Shown piece after piece: positions 59,999-64,000 of a DNA stretch of 64,000 bases (its first letter is position 1; each line of letters begins with the position of its first letter). The notes beneath the pieces were generated by a model. The model was not told the DNA's origin and did no database searches. It was given only the letters and a program-made list of their open reading frames with translations. The stretch is from Streptomyces griseoluteus (lineage in GTDB: Bacteria > Actinomycetota > Actinomycetes > Streptomycetales > Streptomycetaceae), in contig NZ_SRRU01000007.1 of NCBI RefSeq assembly GCF_004784465.1, forward strand, positions 63,091-127,090, written 5' to 3'. The position numbers and the translations under genes are program-made.

Positions 59999-60040
59999 CG
60001 GCCGTGGTGGGGGCTCGGGGGGTCTTCCCCGCCACGGCCG
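59999..60040 (+). terminator. Hairpin after LLM oxidoreductase gene
   Basis: CGGCCGTGGTGGGG (59999-60012) pairs with CCCCGCCACGGCCG (60027-60040), 14 bp with one G-T pair, 23 bases after the stop codon. Confidence 0.7.
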
Positions 60041-60185
60041 TCACGGGGAACAACGCGCCGGGCCGGACGCGGTTACGCCCCCACGCGTCCCTCCTTCGGC
60101 CCAGCGCGGATGTCCTCCTGTTGCGCGCCCCCTTGACCCGCATTTGACTACTTCTCTGCGGAATCGTGCAGAGAGGGGCCCCGCG

Positions 60186-60974
60186 ATGCTTACGGCCAAA
60201 AGCCTGTTCCAGGAGATCCTCGACGACGACGCGTCCTTCCGGCTCTTCTGCTCCATCGCCGCCGGCGGCGAGTCCCAGGGCGGCTGGGAGAACGGCAGGA
60301 TCGCCGCCCTGGTCCCCGAGAGCGCACGCGGGCTGGCGCCCCGGATCGCCCGGCACGGCGCCGACGAGGACAAGCACGGCCGCATCTTCGAGGCCCTGTT
60401 GCGCAAGCGCGGCCTGAAGCCCGTGGAGGTCCCGCCCGACACCGACTACACGATGCTCCTCGAACGCCACGGCATCGGGCTCGCCCACGACAAGCTCAAG
60501 GCCGACTGGCCGCTGACCGAGCAGGACATCGTCACCTACCTCGCGCACAGCCGGGTCACCGAGCAGCGGGCCTCCGAGCAGATGCGGATGCTCCTCAGGC
60601 ACTTCGGCGACCATCCCGACCTCGGCCGCGCGGTGCGCATGATCTCCCACGACGAGGACAACCACCTGGCCTACTGCCACGAGGAACTCCTTCGCCTGGC
60701 GTACCAGGGCCACGGCCGGACCATCCAGCGCATCCTGCGCCAGAGCGCGCTCGCGGAGATCCGGATCTACCGGGACGTCAGCCTCGCCGTCATGGCGCAC
60801 ATGGGCCGCCTCCTTCGCTGGTCGGCCGCGAGGAACGCGCTCCTCGCGGCCGGCATCCACGCCCTGTACGCGTGGGAGCGGGCCGTCGGCTGGCGCCGCA
60901 TGGTCACCCTGGAGATGCCCGAGCGGCGCGACGCCCTCGGCGGGGCCGCCCCCAGGGCGACCGAACTCGTGTGA
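60186..60974 (+). CDS. Ferritin-like diiron protein
   Basis: 262 residues, largely helical. Two ExxH motifs in the right spacing for a four-helix diiron site: ADEDKHGRIF near residue 61 and SHDEDNHLAYC near 160, with extra Glu in SLFQEIL and RVTEQRASEQ. The last 70 residues add helices rich in Arg/Trp that may contact DNA, membrane or partner. The family (ferritin-like superfamily) includes oxidases, hydroxylases and iron stores; which applies here is unknown. GAGAGGGG precedes the ATG. Convergent with corA, one base apart. Confidence 0.83.
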   Translation: MLTAKSLFQEILDDDASFRLFCSIAAGGESQGGWENGRIAALVPESARGLAPRIARHGADEDKHGRIFEALLRKRGLKPVEVPPDTDYTMLLERHGIGLAHDKLKADWPLTEQDIVTYLAHSRVTEQRASEQMRMLLRHFGDHPDLGRAVRMISHDEDNHLAYCHEELLRLAYQGHGRTIQRILRQSALAEIRIYRDVSLAVMAHMGRLLRWSAARNALLAAGIHALYAWERAVGWRRMVTLEMPERRDALGGAAPRATELV

Positions 60975-60975
60975 G

Positions 60976-61983
60976 CTACAACCAGCCGCGCCGCTTGAAG
61001 TTCCGGTACAGCAGCAGCTCCAGCACCACCATCACCGCGACCACCGCGGGGTAGCCCCACACCCAGTGCAGCTCCGGCATGTGCTCGAAGTTCATGCCGT
61101 AGACGCCCGCTATCAGCGTCGGGATCGCGGCCATCGCCGCCCAGGACGAGATCTTGCGCATGTCGTCGTTCTGCCGCACACCCATCTGCGCCAGATGCGC
61201 GGAGAGGATGTCGGACACCAGCCGGTCCAGGCCCTCCACCGACTCGTTGACGCGGGTCAGGTGGTCGTTGACGTCCCGGAAGAACGGCCGCGCCGAGGTG
61301 TCCACGAACGGCACCGGGGTCGCGGACGGCCCCATCCCCGCCAGCCGGGTCATCGGCACCGTCAGCGGCACCGTCGCCCGGCGGAACTCCAGCACCTGCC
61401 GCTTGAACAGGTAGATCCTGGAAGCGGTGTCCCGTGACCCGGCGTCGGACGGGGAGAACACGTCCGCCTCCAGCTCCTCCAGGTCCGTGCCCAGCTCGGT
61501 CGCGACATCCAGGTACTGGTCCACGGTGGCGTCCGCCACCGCGTACAGGACGGAGGTCGGGCCGTGCCGCAGTTTGTCCGGGTCCTCCTCCAGCCGCCGC
61601 CGTACCTCCGGCAGCGGGGAGGGCTCGCCGTGCCGCACCGTCACCACGAAGGAGTCGCCGAGGAAGAGCATGACCTCGCTCGTGGTCACCGTGTCGCGCG
61701 CCGACTCGTAGGCCACCGGCTTCAGCACCACGAACAGCGAGTCGTCGTACGTCTCCAGCTTCGGGCGCTGGTGGGCCTTCAGGGCGTCCTCGACCGCCAG
61801 CGGGTGCAGCCCGAAGACCTTGCGGACCTCTTCGAAGTCGTCCGCAGCCGGATCGTGCAGCGCGATCCACACGAACGCGTCGTCGGACGCGCGCGCCTCC
61901 CGCAGGGCTTTCGCCGGGTCGTCGGACGAATCGGTCCGACGCCCGTCACGGTAGATGGCACAGTCGAAGATCACGGAGCGCAT
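60976..61983 (-). CDS. corA: CorA-family magnesium/cobalt transporter
   Basis: 335 residues. Large cytoplasmic N-terminal domain, long stalk helix, two C-terminal membrane helices with the selectivity motif GMN (VYGMNFEHMPEL) at the mouth, and a basic end (YRNFKRRGWL). It forms pentameric Mg2+ channels gated by intracellular Mg2+. The sequence is complete and normal in size. Monocistronic, with 91 bases to the divergent histidine-phosphatase gene. Confidence 0.96.
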   Translation of the reverse strand: MRSVIFDCAIYRDGRRTDSSDDPAKALREARASDDAFVWIALHDPAADDFEEVRKVFGLHPLAVEDALKAHQRPKLETYDDSLFVVLKPVAYESARDTVTTSEVMLFLGDSFVVTVRHGEPSPLPEVRRRLEEDPDKLRHGPTSVLYAVADATVDQYLDVATELGTDLEELEADVFSPSDAGSRDTASRIYLFKRQVLEFRRATVPLTVPMTRLAGMGPSATPVPFVDTSARPFFRDVNDHLTRVNESVEGLDRLVSDILSAHLAQMGVRQNDDMRKISSWAAMAAIPTLIAGVYGMNFEHMPELHWVWGYPAVVAVMVVLELLLYRNFKRRGWL

Positions 61984-62074
61984 TCTCCCGCCGTCCTGCC
62001 CCGAACGTACTCAGGGTCTCCATCATTGTGCGCCCCCGGTCACCGCCCGGGGGCGCCGGTCTACGCTGGGCCGC

Positions 62075-62761
62075 ATGCCCACCCTGATCCTCGTTAGGCA
62101 CGGCCGTTCTACCGCCAACACCGCGGGGCTCCTCGCCGGCTGGACCCCCGGCGTCGCCCTCGACGAACGCGGCGCCGAGCAGGCCGCCGCCCTGCCGGGC
62201 CGCCTCGACGCCCTGCCGCTGGCCGAGATCGTCGTCAGCCCCCTCCAGCGCTGCCAGGAGACCATGCGGCCACTGCTGGACGCCCGCCCCGATCTCACTC
62301 CCCGCACCGACGACCGGATCGGGGAGTGCCACTACGGCGACTGGTCGGGCCGCAAACTGGCCGAGCTGAAGGACGAACCCCTCATGGAGGTCGTCCAGAC
62401 GCACCCGTCCGCCGCCGCCTTCCCCGGCGGTGAGTCCCTGCGCGAGATGCAGACCCGCGCGGTCGCGGCCGTACGCGACTGGAACGCGCGCGTGGAGAGC
62501 GAGCACGGCCCCGACGCCGTGTACCTGATGTGCTCCCACGGCGACATCATCAAGTCGATCGTCGCCGACGCCCTCGGCCTCCATCTCGATCTGTTCCAGC
62601 GCGTCTCGGTGGAGCCCTGCTCGGTCACCGCGATCCGCTACACCCGGCTGCGGCCCTATCTGGTCCGCCTCGGCGAGACCGGCGACCTCGCCTCGCTGGC
62701 CCCCCGCGAGACGCCCCCCGACGACGACGCACCGGTCGGGGGCGGTGCGGGCGCACCGTGA
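62075..62761 (+). CDS. Histidine phosphatase (phosphoglycerate-mutase-like, MSMEG_4193 family)
   Basis: 228 residues. RHG motif in LILVRHGRSTANTAG (catalytic His), LPLAEIVVSPLQRCQETM, IGECHYGDWSGRKL (Glu acid) and MCSHGDIIKSIVADAL (second His). This is the actinobacterial family conserved next to DUF3090 and the SCO1664 protein, upstream of mshC. Physiological substrate unknown; the conserved context hints at a phospho-compound tied to that block. First of three genes in a row on the plus strand. Confidence 0.93.
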   Translation: MPTLILVRHGRSTANTAGLLAGWTPGVALDERGAEQAAALPGRLDALPLAEIVVSPLQRCQETMRPLLDARPDLTPRTDDRIGECHYGDWSGRKLAELKDEPLMEVVQTHPSAAAFPGGESLREMQTRAVAAVRDWNARVESEHGPDAVYLMCSHGDIIKSIVADALGLHLDLFQRVSVEPCSVTAIRYTRLRPYLVRLGETGDLASLAPRETPPDDDAPVGGGAGAP

Positions 62762-62867
62762 TCGCCGCCCGCAGTAGGGTGAGGCGGTCGGCCGCACGGT
62801 GTGCCCGCACGCCCGTACCGACCACTTGAACCGCTCGAACGATCACCGAACCCAATGGAGACAGGAC

Positions 62868-63458
62868 GTGTCCCGTCAGGTGTTCCTCTACGACCCGCCG
62901 GACCGCTTCGTGGCCGGCACGGTCGGACTGCCCGGACGCCGTACGTTCTTCCTCCAGGCCACCGCGGGCCCGCGGGTGACCAGCGTGGCCCTGGAGAAGG
63001 CCCAGGTCGCCGCGCTCGCCGAACGCATGGACGAGCTCCTCGACGAGGTCGTGCGGCGCAGCGGCGGCAATGCCGCGGTGCCCGCCGTCGCCCCGGCCGA
63101 GATCGCCGACACCGGCCCGCTGGACAGCCCCGTCGAGGAGGAGTTCCGCGTCGGCACCATGGCGCTCGCCTGGGACGGCGAGGAACAGCGCATGGTCGTC
63201 GAGGCCCAGGCCCTGGTGGAACTGGACGCCGAGACCGCCGAGGACCTCGCCGAGGCCGAGGAACGCCTCCTCCAGGACGAGGAGAACGGACCCCCGATGC
63301 TGCGGGTCCGGCTCACCGGCGCGCAGGCCAGGGCCTTCGCCAAGCGCGCCCTGGACGTCGTCAACGCCGGGCGGCCGCCGTGCCCGCTGTGCAGCCTCCC
63401 GCTCGACCCGGAAGGACACGTATGTCCGCGCCAGAACGGATACCGCCGGGGAGCGTGA
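62868..63458 (+). CDS. DUF3090-family protein
   Basis: 196 residues. Starts SRQVFLYDPPDRFVAGTVGLPGRRTFFLQA and ends with a zinc-ribbon-like CPLCSLPLDPEGHVCPRQNGY. Actinobacterial family of unknown function found between the histidine phosphatase and SCO1664-type genes. The Cys set (CxxC ... C) probably binds zinc. The next gene starts inside its last 37 bases, so the block is co-translated. GTG is chosen from alignment to the family start. Confidence 0.93.
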   Translation: MSRQVFLYDPPDRFVAGTVGLPGRRTFFLQATAGPRVTSVALEKAQVAALAERMDELLDEVVRRSGGNAAVPAVAPAEIADTGPLDSPVEEEFRVGTMALAWDGEEQRMVVEAQALVELDAETAEDLAEAEERLLQDEENGPPMLRVRLTGAQARAFAKRALDVVNAGRPPCPLCSLPLDPEGHVCPRQNGYRRGA

Positions 63459-64000
63459 GCGCCGCGGACACGGAAACCGGCGCGGACGCCGCCGAACTGC
63501 TCGCCCACGGCGAGCTGACCGTACGCGGCCGCATCCGGGACGCCTCCAACGCCGCCCTCTTCTGCACCGTCACCCTCGACGGCCAGGAGGCCACCTGCGT
63601 GTACAAGCCGGTCGCCGGGGAGCGCCCGCTGTGGGACTTCCCCGACGGCACCCTGGCCGGCCGTGAGGTCGCCGCCTACGAGGTGTCCAAGGCCACCGGC
63701 TGGGACCTGATCCCGCCGACCGTGCTGCGCGAGGGGCCCTTCGGCGAGGGCATGTGCCAGCTCTGGATCGATGTGAGCACCGGCGCCGAACTCCTCGCGC
63801 TCGCCGAGGGCGAGGAGGCCGGGCCCGGCTGGAAGGCCATCGGTCTCGCCGAGGTCGGCGAGGGCCGCACCGCCCTGCTCGTGCACGCCGACGACGACCG
63901 GCTGCGCCGCCTCGCCGTCCTGGACGCCGTGATCAACAACGCCGACCGCAAGGGCGGCCACCTCCTGCCCACCGTCGCCGGGCACCTCTACGGCATCGAC
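63422..64000 (+). CDS. SCO1664-family PI3/4-kinase-like protein, 5' part (runs off window)
   Basis: 193 residues visible and the frame is open at the right edge. Features of the phosphatidylinositol-kinase-like fold: ATCVYKPVAGERPLWDFPDGTLAGREVAAYEVSKATGW (ATP-binding Lys) and VLDAVINNADRKGGHLLPT, which resembles the catalytic loop DxxxxNxD of PI kinases in shortened form. The family is known by the S. coelicolor name SCO1664 and is conserved beside DUF3090 and mshC. A lipid or protein substrate has not been shown, and a non-kinase role is possible. GGAAGGA precedes the ATG, which overlaps the DUF3090 gene. Confidence 0.9.
   Translation, partial: MSAPERIPPGSVSAADTETGADAAELLAHGELTVRGRIRDASNAALFCTVTLDGQEATCVYKPVAGERPLWDFPDGTLAGREVAAYEVSKATGWDLIPPTVLREGPFGEGMCQLWIDVSTGAELLALAEGEEAGPGWKAIGLAEVGEGRTALLVHADDDRLRRLAVLDAVINNADRKGGHLLPTVAGHLYGID

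Overview
The window is a high-GC (roughly 72%) actinobacterial chromosome segment that is almost certainly from a Streptomyces. The evidence is two chaplin genes with a sortase-type LAxTG signal, many GTG starts, four-base stop/start overlaps, Streptomyces-specific conserved hypotheticals, and a gene order (chpC/chpH, gluconate operon, soxR, hmgA) that I recall from the S. coelicolor core chromosome around SCO1663-SCO1725. It holds about 60 genes and one tRNA. I see no prophage, transposase, CRISPR array or rRNA, so this is conserved core/arm-proximal chromosome rather than a mobile island.

Layout. 1-7.6 kb: end of a secreted glycoside hydrolase, then a tightly coupled leftward polysaccharide-export operon (two GT2 glycosyltransferases, a NodB-type deacetylase and a 1,169-residue flippase/membrane-protein fusion) with a small membrane protein upstream. 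7.8-10.2 kb: secreted SGNH lipase and a receptor-like Ser/Thr kinase. 10.3-16.5 kb: an envelope module in which an ECF sigma factor and RskA-type anti-sigma factor diverge from a DUF4331 surface protein, a TPR protein and a His-rich NicO/RcnA-like metal transporter. 16.6-20.2 kb: small hypothetical, CaiB-type CoA-transferase, stand-alone type ISP specificity-like protein, HutC-type regulator. 20.2-25.9 kb: hmgA (tyrosine catabolism), TetR, a molybdopterin oxidoreductase and a zinc alcohol dehydrogenase. 25.9-32.4 kb: EamA exporter, ArsR, TetR/acyl-CoA dehydrogenase divergon, YiaA/B membrane protein, TetR/MaoC hydratase, soxR and a partner gene. 32.4-38.1 kb: BKACE-like protein, zinc-ribbon hypothetical, penicillin-acylase family enzyme, NamZ-type muramidase. 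38.2-42 kb: SDR, TetR, and an acyl-CoA dehydrogenase plus APH-family kinase that together look like a split ACAD10/11. 42.3-47.2 kb: DUF202 pair, NUDIX, DMT transporter, hypothetical, and a Tat-exported molybdopterin protein with its cytochrome b. 47.2-50.8 kb: gluconate catabolic operon with divergent gntR. 50.8-55.3 kb: SEC-C protein, tRNA-Leu(GAG), M20 peptidase, chpH, chpC and two small conserved proteins. 55.4-64 kb: a RecD2-like protein with eroded ATPase motifs, aldo/keto reductase, F420-type LLM oxidoreductase, a diiron ferritin-like protein, CorA, and the start of the actinobacterial block histidine phosphatase / DUF3090 / SCO1664-family, which runs off the right edge.

The main themes are acyl-CoA and aromatic catabolism under several local TetR/GntR regulators whose candidate operators are visible as palindromes, and cell-envelope or aerial-surface biology (polysaccharide export, chaplins, the sigma/DUF4331/metal module, muramidase). 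The most promising leads are the shared palindromic operators that link separate catabolic genes, the split ACAD11-like kinase/dehydrogenase pair, the sigma-factor/DUF4331/metal-transport module, the chaplin carrying a collagen-like Gly-X-Pro stalk, and the RecD2-like protein that has lost its Walker motifs. No search or computation could be run; family names rest on motifs and remembered family features.
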